Source: Gracilaria caudata
Lineage: Eukaryota > Rhodophyta > Florideophyceae > Gracilariales > Gracilariaceae
Direction of reading: 5' to 3'
Assembly: GCA_030374735.1 (NCBI GenBank)
Contig: JASCIV010000902.1
Span: 1-10,535, forward strand
Length of the DNA: 10,535 bases
The stretch's first letter is position 1. Each line of letters opens with the position of its first letter. Shown one piece after another: positions 1 through 7,036 of the stretch. Under the pieces are notes generated by a model. It was not told the origin of the DNA. It worked only from the letters and a program-made list of their open reading frames with translations, and made no database searches. Position numbers and translations under genes: made by a program.

Positions 1-249
1 ATTGTCTTCCCACTATTTGTGGTTGTTCTTTCCCCATCTTCGGGTGGCTTTTTCACGGATTTCCTCCGGTGCTCGTAGCCCTATTGGCTTCTCGCACTCT
101 CCGTTATACGGGTTATCATACTCCGTAAGGAGGAACCTTATACGCACTTTCGTGGTTTACAACCGTCTACGACGTGTACTTTCAAACTCTCCGACGCTTT
201 TCGTGAAGGGTGACCCCAGACTTACACCCCGGCATCGCCGTGTCAGTCT
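1..249. other. No confident gene; decayed transposon tail
   Basis: This stretch lies where the 3' half of the Harbinger transposase should be, reading on the minus strand. I see no recognisable DDE core in any minus-strand frame. A plus-strand open frame covers it, but its product is basic and low in recognisable motifs, and it lies antisense to the pseudogene further right. It is most simply eroded transposon sequence. Confidence 0.35.
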
Positions 250-891
250 GGAAAGGCTCTACCACCCAGCTACTTCTAAGAGGACGACATCCCGAACTTC
301 TCGGTGTGTTTTGGGTTTTCCCATTGCACTACATCCTATGCATTCTGGCGTTCCCCCAAAAATACAGATCGACATGATTAAGCGTAAGTCAGCCGCGGTA
401 GGCTGTCGCAAGTACACTGTCTCAAATTTTTGGATGACTACTTTGCAGAACGCATAAAGTGACTGCAATACACAAGTCTCACATAGTCAACAGTATTCAT
501 CAAGACTATTTGCCGCAACTCCATATGAAAGCATTTTCAAAGATATCACTACTCGCTGTAAAGAATGTATTCCGGGTTATGTTAGAGCGTCTGCTCTTCT
601 TATAAATATGTCTCCTCCAATTAGCGCATCGTGTAAGCGCCAAAATACTGAGCGTGACATTCAAAATCGTCTCTCAAAGCAGCTCTCATTGTAAGTTGGA
701 GTAATTGAGAAATAATCTTTTATCAATCTTTGATACGCTTCGTCAAAGTTCCGTGGCAGGTTTGGGGATTTGCCTGATCTGGACCCCCCGAAAACTTTTT
801 CTGGAGTGTCAACGACGGTCAAGAATGCTTTAAATGAGTGGAAGACAATCTCGTCATCGTCTGAAGCATCTCTTTTTAGTATGTTCTGCAT
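250..891 (-). pseudogene. PIF/Harbinger transposase pseudogene
   Basis: Degenerate DDE transposase of the PIF/Harbinger superfamily. Read in one minus-strand frame from ATG at 891, it gives an acidic N-terminus, then the family block GSRSGKSPNLPRNFDEAYQR, the FERRF block, a SYGVAANSLDEY block and the VYLRQPTAADL block just before the catalytic core. Three in-frame stops interrupt it: TGA at 661-663, TAA at 577-579 and TGA at 487-489. No frameshift is needed between 891 and 259. The region that normally carries the first catalytic Asp (GxxDCMHW in relatives) is short and unrecognisable here (GCSAMGKPKTH), and beyond the TAG just below 259 homology fades. The gene is dead. The rest of the transposon and its left terminal repeat would lie outside the window; I could not find a convincing right terminal inverted repeat. 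The family call rests on motif memory. Confidence 0.75.
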
Positions 892-1285
892 TGCTCTTGT
901 TCGGAAAGAATCGCCAATGCGATAGAACGGCCGCGGTGGGGATGCGCGGTGGTTTAGAATGTCAATTAAACCTTGATCTCTACTGTATTGAACAGCCAAT
1001 TATATTTGACAAAGTGCACCAATGGCCGCTCGAATATGTAACGAATAGACTCTTGCGGTGGAGATAGCCTAATTGGCGCTTTCTCCGCATATAGGAGCTT
1101 TGCAATGAGCAGATGAAAATTTCGTTTTGACAGATTCTCGGTTTGCGCTGATGTAATAGCTTTTTGAGTTTTACGCATTTTATTTTGCATTTTGATGTGC
1201 TTGTCACGTGAGCTTGTGATGCTATCTACACGTACACGTACACATATGGATGGCAACATGTCAGAAACGACGCGTCGGCGGCGCG
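892..1285. other. Intergenic, AT-richer, no gene seen
   Basis: Lies between the transposase pseudogene and the 3' end of the FkbM gene. Minus-strand open frames here use alternative starts and show no family motif. Part of it is probably the 5' flank of the transposon. A short run of three TACACG-like units sits at about 1227-1244. The 3' untranslated region of the FkbM gene must also lie at its right end. Confidence 0.4.
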
Positions 1286-2416
1286 TCACTGCGGATAGCC
1301 GAAGCGCACGTCCGAGCGCACGAAAATGGCGTCCATGCCCAGAAAGCCCTTACCGCGCGGCGAGCGCTCGCTCTCCGCCCCCACCCAGTGCCGCTCGTAC
1401 CCAGCCGCCAGCAGCAGCGTCCGCACGTCGCCAAAGCTGGGCGTCACCTCCACGCTGATCACGTCGATGCGCGTGCGCGCAAAGTCGATGCCGCGCAACA
1501 CGTGCAGCTCGTGGCCCTCCACGTCCAGGCTCATCCAATCCACGTGCGCCACGGCGTTGCGATCGAGCACGGTCTGCGCGCTGGTGCAGCGCTTCTGCAC
1601 GACGGTGCCGTTGGCGCTGTTGCCGAACTTGTATGAATCGCCCACCACGCCGCCGAGCTCGGCGCGCAGACGGAACTGCACGAGCTCGCCGTCGGTGCTG
1701 CCCAGGCACGTCGGCACCAGCTGACAGGAGCGCTCGCGGAACGTGCGCTCGTGGTACATCTCGTTGGCCTCCACACAGATGCCCTTCCAGCCCAGACAGC
1801 GGTCGAAGAAGTACGAGTTGGACAGCTTGATGGGGTGGTTGGACGCTATGTCCAGATACACGCCGCGGCGGTTGAGACGCGTGAAGTGCTTGATGAACAC
1901 GTATGCGTCCTGCATGTACTGCGAGAACATCCACACGCCCTTTGCCGTGAAGTGGCGCCAATCATGCGGCACGGTGCAGCTGCCGGGACGCTCGTACAGC
2001 CCGCATAGGAAGCCGTTGCGCTGCAGCTTGGCGAAGATGGGCTTGCACACGTCGGCGTCGGCGCCATACTTCCAATCGCTGCGCGTGTGCGCGAGGAAGG
2101 TGGTGAGATTGTCTGGCGAGTGGTTGGTGTGCTGCTGCGACTCGCGCGTTGCAGAGCGTTTGTGTGGGGAGAGCTGCAGCTCGCGCACGACGACGGGCGG
2201 CGATTGTGCGAGCAGCAGCAGCAACAGAACGATCACGGCGGACAGCAGCACGACGAGCGGCGAGAGGTGCGCGCGAAAGGCGCGTAGCGCGCTGCGTTTG
2301 GCGGCGTGTTCGGCGGATATGATGGCGGTGGACATGATGGAGCGCGTGGCGTTTTTGAGTGTGGCGGTGAGTACACTCGGCATGCACGAGCGTCGGGCGG
2401 TTGCGCGACGCCACAC
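1286..2416 (-). CDS. FkbM-family methyltransferase, type II membrane protein
   Basis: 376 residues, single exon. An S-adenosylmethionine-dependent methyltransferase of the FkbM family, which methylates hydroxyl groups on sugars and other small substrates. A short basic N-terminus is followed by a hydrophobic signal anchor at residues 53-70 and a Ser/Gln-rich stem, so the catalytic domain (about 115-376) should face the Golgi or ER lumen. Family motifs: GVYLDIASNHP at 185-195 (SAM-binding motif I), SNSYFF then GWKGICVEAN ending at 218 (acidic residue that binds the ribose), SLDVEGHE at 296-303, and DVISVEV near 318-324. Cysteines C124, C138, C147, C207, C231 and C237 could form lumenal disulfides. 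Met12 and Met28 are alternative starts, and both keep the anchor. In a red alga a plausible job is O-methylation of cell-wall or mucilage polysaccharide, but the acceptor cannot be read from sequence. Confidence 0.85.
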   Translation of the reverse strand: MWRRATARRSCMPSVLTATLKNATRSIMSTAIISAEHAAKRSALRAFRAHLSPLVVLLSAVIVLLLLLLAQSPPVVVRELQLSPHKRSATRESQQHTNHSPDNLTTFLAHTRSDWKYGADADVCKPIFAKLQRNGFLCGLYERPGSCTVPHDWRHFTAKGVWMFSQYMQDAYVFIKHFTRLNRRGVYLDIASNHPIKLSNSYFFDRCLGWKGICVEANEMYHERTFRERSCQLVPTCLGSTDGELVQFRLRAELGGVVGDSYKFGNSANGTVVQKRCTSAQTVLDRNAVAHVDWMSLDVEGHELHVLRGIDFARTRIDVISVEVTPSFGDVRTLLLAAGYERHWVGAESERSPRGKGFLGMDAIFVRSDVRFGYPQ

Positions 2417-3089
2417 AGGTTGGACGGCAGAATGTTATGCGACACCTTCACGGCGGAGAATGACGCTGGGATTGCTGGAAAAGAAGGGGGCCCTGACAGT
2501 GAGCGATGGCGGCGACAGCGAGCTTGAAATGGAGCTGATACGGAGCTTGTACAAACGGCGACAAGGGTGCGGTCGGGAAGCGGGCGTTTGTTTTGCGCGT
2601 GACAAGCGATCAGAGATACGCAGTTGGGGGGGTGCTGTTGGTGGAACTGTGGCGAGAGATGAGAGAGATGCAATGTGGCACGCGCTTCGCTCGCTACCGG
2701 CGCGTGAGCTGTGGGGCGCCGCATCGCGCTCTCACAGACGTCTGCGGACAGAGCCGTCGGCCGTATGCGCTCCACAGTGGTTTGGATCTGTCTTATAACC
2801 TTCGCCACTTTTAAATCGTACGCGCAGATCCGAGTGGCGTGCGCGTCCACCATGGGACATGGCACATGGCCCGTGATGGGACACGCACACGCACGCGACT
2901 TGCGACACGCACACGCACGCGACTCGCGACGTGGCCGCACACGCGACTGAGCTTGTTGCGAAGAGAGAGGAATCAGCGCGGTGCTTACCGTGCTTACACT
3001 AACTGAAGCTTCACCGTTTGTATCTGAATCGGTCGGCGATGACGAGCTTGCACACCTGGCCACGTGTGACACGCATATTTCCATCCATT
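2417..3089. other. Intergenic region upstream of FkbM gene
   Basis: About 670 bases between the 5' end of the FkbM gene and the 3' end of the small cysteine-rich gene, both on the minus strand. It should hold the FkbM promoter and the 3' untranslated region of the upstream gene. Long open frames crossing it on both strands have arginine- and alanine-rich, motif-free products typical of GC-rich shadow frames. It contains the 24-bp tandem repeat listed separately. No TATA box or other element is clear. Confidence 0.4.
2881..2928. repeat. 24-bp tandem repeat, two units
   Basis: Two adjacent 24-base units at 2881-2904 and 2905-2928. Each begins ACACGCACACGCACGCGACT, and they differ at one base (TTGCG versus TCGCG at the end). 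A degraded third piece follows, with CGCACACGCGACTGA near 2936-2950. It lies in the spacer between the FkbM and cysteine-rich genes and is probably simple replication slippage. Confidence 0.85.
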
Positions 3090-3545
3090 TCAGCTGCGAT
3101 TGCGGCGACGGCGACACGTGATGCAGTCCGCGCCGCACCGGTTGAAGCGCGAGTTGTTGATGCCGGAAAAACGCCCTTCCTGCTCGTCGCGCGCCACCTC
3201 CGCCAGCCGGCAGCGCACGCCGGACGCGTCCAGATGCTCGTGCTGCAAGTTGCGCACAACCGTGAGCTCGCCGGCCGACGCGTAGCACGACGATGTGCCG
3301 CCGCTTTCGTACGCCACCACCGCGTCGGTGGCGCGCATCCAGTCGTGCTCGTCGCCCTGCACGGTGAGCACGGCCGTGCCGCCTTGGAACAGATACAGCC
3401 CCGTGCAAATGGCGCGGTGCCCGTATTGCGTGTGGCATGACTTGGATCTTTCGCCTAGTATACAGGTGATGGTCAACGCGCATGTGGCGTGCAGTAGCGT
3501 GGAGGCGGCTAGAAACAGAAGCACGCGTTTCACGGATACCGCCAT
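3090..3545 (-). CDS. Small secreted eight-cysteine protein, copy A
   Basis: 151 residues from ATG at 3545. An ATG 13 codons upstream is possible, but the chosen start puts the hydrophobic signal peptide (about 1-25, RVLLFLAASTLLHA core) at the N-terminus, has A at -3, and matches the paralogue at 8719-9177 in length. I do not recognise a named family. The mature part has eight cysteines (28, 37, 47, 87, 112, 137, 141, 144), all conserved in the paralogue, so four disulfides are likely. Shared landmarks are QYGH at 40-43, TAVLTVQGD around 57-65, QEGRFSGIN at 122-130 and the C-terminal CGADCITCR at 137-145. The end is basic (RRRRNRS). It diverges from the transthyretin-like/metallopeptidase gene across an 811-base spacer, an arrangement repeated to the right of the glutaredoxin gene. 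Function unknown; an extracellular partner, inhibitor or substrate of that peptidase is only inferred. Confidence 0.8.
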   Translation of the reverse strand: MAVSVKRVLLFLAASTLLHATCALTITCILGERSKSCHTQYGHRAICTGLYLFQGGTAVLTVQGDEHDWMRATDAVVAYESGGTSSCYASAGELTVVRNLQHEHLDASGVRCRLAEVARDEQEGRFSGINNSRFNRCGADCITCRRRRNRS

Positions 3546-3669
3546 GCTTGCTTGCGCACGGCGTTGTGCGGATGGTTGCAACATGTGTTCCCGGCGGGGT
3601 GCGTTCTATGTCGTTTGGACGCTTTCTTATCTCCACTCCACGAAGTCGTGCGCCATGGGATAACACGCA

Positions 3670-3681
3670 AAAATGCATGAG
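3670..3681 (+). repeat. 12-bp direct repeat, first copy
   Basis: AAAATGCATGAG, identical to the copy at 4129-4140 in the same divergent spacer. It contains the self-complementary ATGCAT. Nearer the cysteine-rich gene. Confidence 0.6.
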
Positions 3682-4128
3682 GTGTGCATGGCATGGTTGT
3701 GAACATGTAGCTTCGAATTGAAGAGGCTGTGAAAAACAATTTTGTGTGCGAGAGCAGTGCCTCTTGTCAATAGGAGGCGTTTTTCGCTGTATGCTCAGAT
3801 TTGTTGGTATACATTATAGATGCTCCCTGAGTGGTTGAACCAGTGGCATACTGTTAACCTGCGTAAGGGTACAGCGCTTGTGAATGACGTCATTGAGCTG
3901 TCAGCGATCTTCGCCGAGTTGCGACAACTTGCACCACGGCCAGCATTGTTGGTGGCAGTCACGTATGTATACAATAGTTGTAGACGGCACATTGCTGGCG
4001 TAGATATACCAAGAATTTGCTTTGTGTAGCATGCGTGTGGGCTCATGGAATGGTGAGGAGTACCGACGCATGGTCCTCTTCACAGCGTTGTATCGAGCCG
4101 CAAGCAAGATGCGCACTCATGCAAAACC

Positions 4129-4140
4129 AAAATGCATGAG
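4129..4140 (+). repeat. 12-bp direct repeat, second copy
   Basis: Second exact copy of AAAATGCATGAG, on the peptidase side of the spacer. Its function is unproven. Confidence 0.6.
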
Positions 4141-4356
4141 CACTTCTCAAAATTACCTTCGTAGCACTTGTCTGCCGTGTTGACGTCCGCCAGCGATGAT
4201 GCTGCGTCGTAATTGGCACGCAGATGAGGTGCAACACAAACTGGCTGCTCCCCCAAAGTATCTGCGAAGGTGCCATAAAATGCGTTTGTCAACGTGGGTG
4301 CGCACTCCGGTGGTACGTCGCTTGCACAGCGTCATTGCAGCTGTTGTTGTTGCACA

Positions 4357-5289
4357 ATGCGTTGCTCAACATTCACACTCGAGGTTGCGCTGTTACTGCT
4401 GTTCTTCGCGCGCGAATGTGTTGGCCAGTGTCCCTCCAGACCGTCTGTGACGGTGACGGGCCGATTTGTGTGCCGTGGGCTGAGTGTCTCGCGCACAGAC
4501 GTGGTGCTGGAGCACAAGATTGGCTTCATGGACAACACCATCGGCGTCGGCAAGACGCTTGAAGACGGCTCGTTTCAAGTGGAAGGACTGCCGCACGTAC
4601 TACTCGACGGAGAGCTTCCGCGACTCTCCATTCGACTGGGCTACATGCACGAGTCGCACCAATCGTACATCCGCATGAAACAGGCAGACGACATCGAGAT
4701 TGAGGGCGAAGGCACGGCGATCCACATGGGACAAGTGCAGCTCGACACGGACAAATGCGGCGCGTACACGTCGTTCTACGCCGCGTCGATGGACTACTAC
4801 GCGCGCGTCGGCGAGCGCGTTCCGACGCGCGTGTCCATCCAGCGAGACAGCGCGCGCATCGACACGCCGTACTCGCTGTACACGCAGGTGATCTTCGTGC
4901 GCGGGTACAAGTGGAGCGTGTCGGCGGCGCAACATGAACTGGCGCACGTGGTGCGCCACTACTACGACGGCGACGAGCAGCACTTTCGACGCGACGCGGC
5001 CGAGTTCGGCTCGGACCAGACGGTGACGCACAACTGCGACTCGGATACGTCCGAGGGCTTTGCGTTCAACGAGGGCTGGGCGCTGTACTGGCAGGGCGCG
5101 TGTGAGGCGTCGGACGCGGACGGAGCGCTGACGGTGGAGGGCAACGTGGCGGCGGCGCTGCGCCGCCTGCAGGCGGCGTGCGACAGCAGCGACGCGCAGA
5201 TGTGGCAAGTGCTGAGGGAGAGCGCTGGCGCCGTGCACTCCTTCGCCGAGTACGAAACGCGACACGCCGATCTGTTCGATTGCCCGTGA
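4357..5289 (+). CDS. Secreted transthyretin-like/HExxH metallopeptidase, copy A
   Basis: 310 residues, single exon. The frame is open further upstream with an ATG at 4294, but ATG 4357 places a signal peptide (1-23, LEVALLLLFFA core) at the N-terminus and aligns with the start of the paralogue at 7037-7975. Residues about 30-130 resemble the nematode transthyretin-like fold: SVTVTGRFVCRG at 30-41, DGSFQVEG at 70-77, then PRLSIRL and MGQVQLD strands. Residues about 134-310 form a zinc metallopeptidase-like domain with HELAH at 193-197 (two His ligands and the catalytic Glu) and FAFNEGWALYWQG at 235-247, whose E239 is a good candidate third ligand (gluzincin type, about 42 residues after the second His). 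C25, C39, C134, C227, C249, C275 and C309 have counterparts in the paralogue. It is predicted to be exported. Its substrate is unknown. The glutaredoxin gene follows 170 bases downstream on the same strand. Confidence 0.85.
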   Translation: MRCSTFTLEVALLLLFFARECVGQCPSRPSVTVTGRFVCRGLSVSRTDVVLEHKIGFMDNTIGVGKTLEDGSFQVEGLPHVLLDGELPRLSIRLGYMHESHQSYIRMKQADDIEIEGEGTAIHMGQVQLDTDKCGAYTSFYAASMDYYARVGERVPTRVSIQRDSARIDTPYSLYTQVIFVRGYKWSVSAAQHELAHVVRHYYDGDEQHFRRDAAEFGSDQTVTHNCDSDTSEGFAFNEGWALYWQGACEASDADGALTVEGNVAAALRRLQAACDSSDAQMWQVLRESAGAVHSFAEYETRHADLFDCP

Positions 5290-5459
5290 CGTCGCTTCTC
5301 ACGCCACGTGTGCGCCTCTTCCACGCTGCACACGTGCTGCGAGCTCAGCCTTGTCTTCCCGCACATCTCGTGCAATCTCCGCAGCGCGCCGCACACACAA
5401 ACCACACAGGCCATAGCGCGCTCGTCGCGCGCGCATCGACGCGGCGGCTGCTGCGCGCC

Positions 5460-6281
5460 ATGATGGCGTTCGTGCAGCCCGCCGCGCTTCCGCGTCGCGC
5501 CGCCTCGTCGCGCGCGCGCGTGGCCGTCATGTCGAGCGCGCCGCGCGCCGGCGCCAACGCCGCCGCCGCGCCGCTGGCGCTGCCGCCGCGCGTGGTGCGC
5601 ACGCCGCTGCCCACGCTGTTCGTGTACGACCACTGCCCGTTCTGCGTGCGCGTGCGGCACGTGCTCGGGCTCAAAAACGTGAAGCACGCGCTGGTGTGGC
5701 TGGCCAACGACGACGTTGCCACGCCCGTGTCGCTTGTGGGCCGCAAGATCGTGCCCATCTTCCAGCCGCGCGGCGCGGCGGGCGACGCGCTTGCGGAGAG
5801 CCTCGACATCTGCGCGATGGTGGATGGCGATGAGGCGTTTGGTCACACGGGTCTGCTGAGGCCGGCTTCGGGACGCACGGACATTGCGCGCTGGATGGAG
5901 CAGCTGGCGATGCCGATGCGCCGCCTCACGCGCGTGCGCTTTGCGCGCGCGCCGTTGCCGGAGTTTGTGTTTGCGGACGCGCGGGAGGCGTATGTGGGCA
6001 ACCATCCGTTGAAGGAGCCGGCGAGTTATGAGGAGAATTGGGCGAGGTCGGACGAGTACGTTGCGGAGATTCAGGCGCGTATTGGGGAGCTGGGCGAGAT
6101 GATCGAGTCGCCGTACCACTGCTCACCGGGCGGCTTGTCGTACGATGACATTGTGCTGTTCCCGCGTCTGCGCGCCATGACCATCATCAAGCGCTTGCAG
6201 CTGCCGCGCAGCATCCGGGAGTACGTGGAGTACCACTCCAGCGTGTGCGAGATTCCGCTGTACGACTATTGCGCCATGTGA
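5460..6281 (+). CDS. Glutaredoxin 2 (GrxB type), probably plastid targeted
   Basis: 273 residues. A GrxB-family glutaredoxin: a thioredoxin-fold N-terminal domain plus an all-helical, glutathione S-transferase-like C-terminal domain, which reduces disulfides using glutathione. The fold starts near residue 51 with LFVYDHCPFCVRVRHVLGLK. The redox site is CPFC at 59-62, followed by VPIFQ with the cis-Pro of the fold, and ESLDIC, which contributes to glutathione binding. The C-terminal domain has SYDDIVLFPRLRAMTIIKRL, matching the E. coli protein's LFPLLRNLT region. Residues 1-50 are an extension absent from bacterial Grx2. They begin MMAFVQP and are Ala/Arg/Ser/Pro-rich with no acidic residues, as expected of a red-lineage plastid transit peptide. 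ATG 5463 is an equally likely start (A at -3, G at +4). The gene sits between the two mirror-image gene pairs and is functionally unrelated to them as far as the sequence shows. Confidence 0.92.
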   Translation: MMAFVQPAALPRRAASSRARVAVMSSAPRAGANAAAAPLALPPRVVRTPLPTLFVYDHCPFCVRVRHVLGLKNVKHALVWLANDDVATPVSLVGRKIVPIFQPRGAAGDALAESLDICAMVDGDEAFGHTGLLRPASGRTDIARWMEQLAMPMRRLTRVRFARAPLPEFVFADAREAYVGNHPLKEPASYEENWARSDEYVAEIQARIGELGEMIESPYHCSPGGLSYDDIVLFPRLRAMTIIKRLQLPRSIREYVEYHSSVCEIPLYDYCAM

Positions 6282-7036
6282 GGTGCAACAAACTGGAGAG
6301 CGGCATGGCGGAGTACGTTGCCACTTCGCTATCGAGCTCGTAGTCACAAGTACGCCAGCCGAGTTTGGTGTCCGGCCACACTTCGTCTGCTCTTTGACCA
6401 CCATCTCGGACGAGATCTCGTCCCTGTTTTGCAATGGGACGGAGACAATGCGCAGCAGGTGCGACGCTTGCACAAAAGTGCCTTCCCCTCGACATTAGTA
6501 AATCATTTACATCATCTGTCAGCTGCCACTCGATCGCGTTCAAGTTTTGAGAGCCGGAGCGTGATACTCTTTCTCTGTTGTTATGCCCCCCACTCTGCTC
6601 GTATACGCAGTCAACCCGCTGCAGATCGCTTTTCACCACGTCCCCATCGCTCCATGTACGTCCAAACCCATTGGCATGAACTCATACGCAGTTCTCTGAG
6701 CGCATACACTCCCGCACTTCTGTCTTGTGTAACACAATGAGGTTGGATGAAGTCTGCCCTTCTCCAGATGGAGGAGGAGGCTGGCTGACGCTCCTTTAAT
6801 ACAGATCTTGTAGCGATCTAGAGAGAGATCTACGACTACGCTACAAGCTATCTACTGTCTCGTACTGTCACAAAAGGTGTGAACTACAAGCCGATCACGG
6901 CGATCAGGCGTTACATAGCTTGAAGTGCTACGTTTGTATTACCTCTTGCTCTTGCTGTTTCAGCGGTTGTGGCTGCTCCGCCCACACGCAGCGCTGCACA
7001 CCTGGCGTAAAGCGCGTGCAGCTTTGCTGCATGTCA
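6282..7036. other. Convergent spacer, no gene seen
   Basis: About 755 bases between the 3' ends of the glutaredoxin gene (plus) and the copy B peptidase gene (minus), so it should hold two 3' untranslated regions. Open frames across it have no recognisable motifs. An inverted repeat able to form a hairpin lies at 6807-6847. No remnant of a third peptidase or cysteine-rich gene was found by eye. Confidence 0.45.
6807..6847. repeat. Inverted repeat / potential hairpin
   Basis: CTTGTAGCG at 6807-6815 is perfectly complementary to CGCTACAAG at 6839-6847. Inside, GATCT and AGATC extend the pairing with a small bulge. It lies in the convergent spacer and could form a stem in either 3' untranslated region. 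Function unknown. Confidence 0.6.

Larger units (their letters stand above)
3546..4356. promoter_or_regulatory. Shared divergent promoter region, module A
   Basis: This 811-base spacer separates the start codons of two genes transcribed away from each other, so it must hold both promoters and 5' untranslated regions. It is less GC-rich than the flanking genes. The 12-mer AAAATGCATGAG, with the palindrome ATGCAT inside, occurs exactly at 3670-3681 and again at 4129-4140, about 125 bases upstream of the cysteine-rich gene start and 217 bases upstream of the peptidase gene start. That makes it a candidate regulatory site. A methionine-free open frame on the minus strand (4080-4331) also lies here and is described in the findings. 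No transfer RNA or other RNA gene is apparent. Confidence 0.5.

Noticed and set aside
2..457. Plus-strand open frame at the left edge
   Set aside because: No motif; the opposite strand carries recognisable transposase sequence over part of it.
1269..1287. Short GC-rich hairpin at the end of the FkbM gene, considered as a terminator
   Set aside because: Six-base stem in GC-rich DNA without a T-run. Bacterial-type termination is not expected in this eukaryotic context.
966..1289. Minus-strand open frame between the transposase pseudogene and the FkbM gene, considered as a second transposon protein
   Set aside because: No Myb-like or other DNA-binding motif could be seen; probably chance.
1743..2798. 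Plus-strand open frame of 351 codons opposite the FkbM gene
   Set aside because: Antisense to a gene with clear methyltransferase motifs; its own translation has no recognisable domain.
2233..3678. Long minus-strand open frame (481 codons) across the FkbM 5' end and the whole cysteine-rich gene
   Set aside because: Its product is Arg/Ala/His/Ser-rich without motifs and overlaps two well-supported genes in another frame. It is a GC-driven shadow frame.
4962..6119. Minus-strand open frame of 385 codons opposite the peptidase A and glutaredoxin genes
   Set aside because: Basic, repetitive product antisense to two genes with clear motifs.
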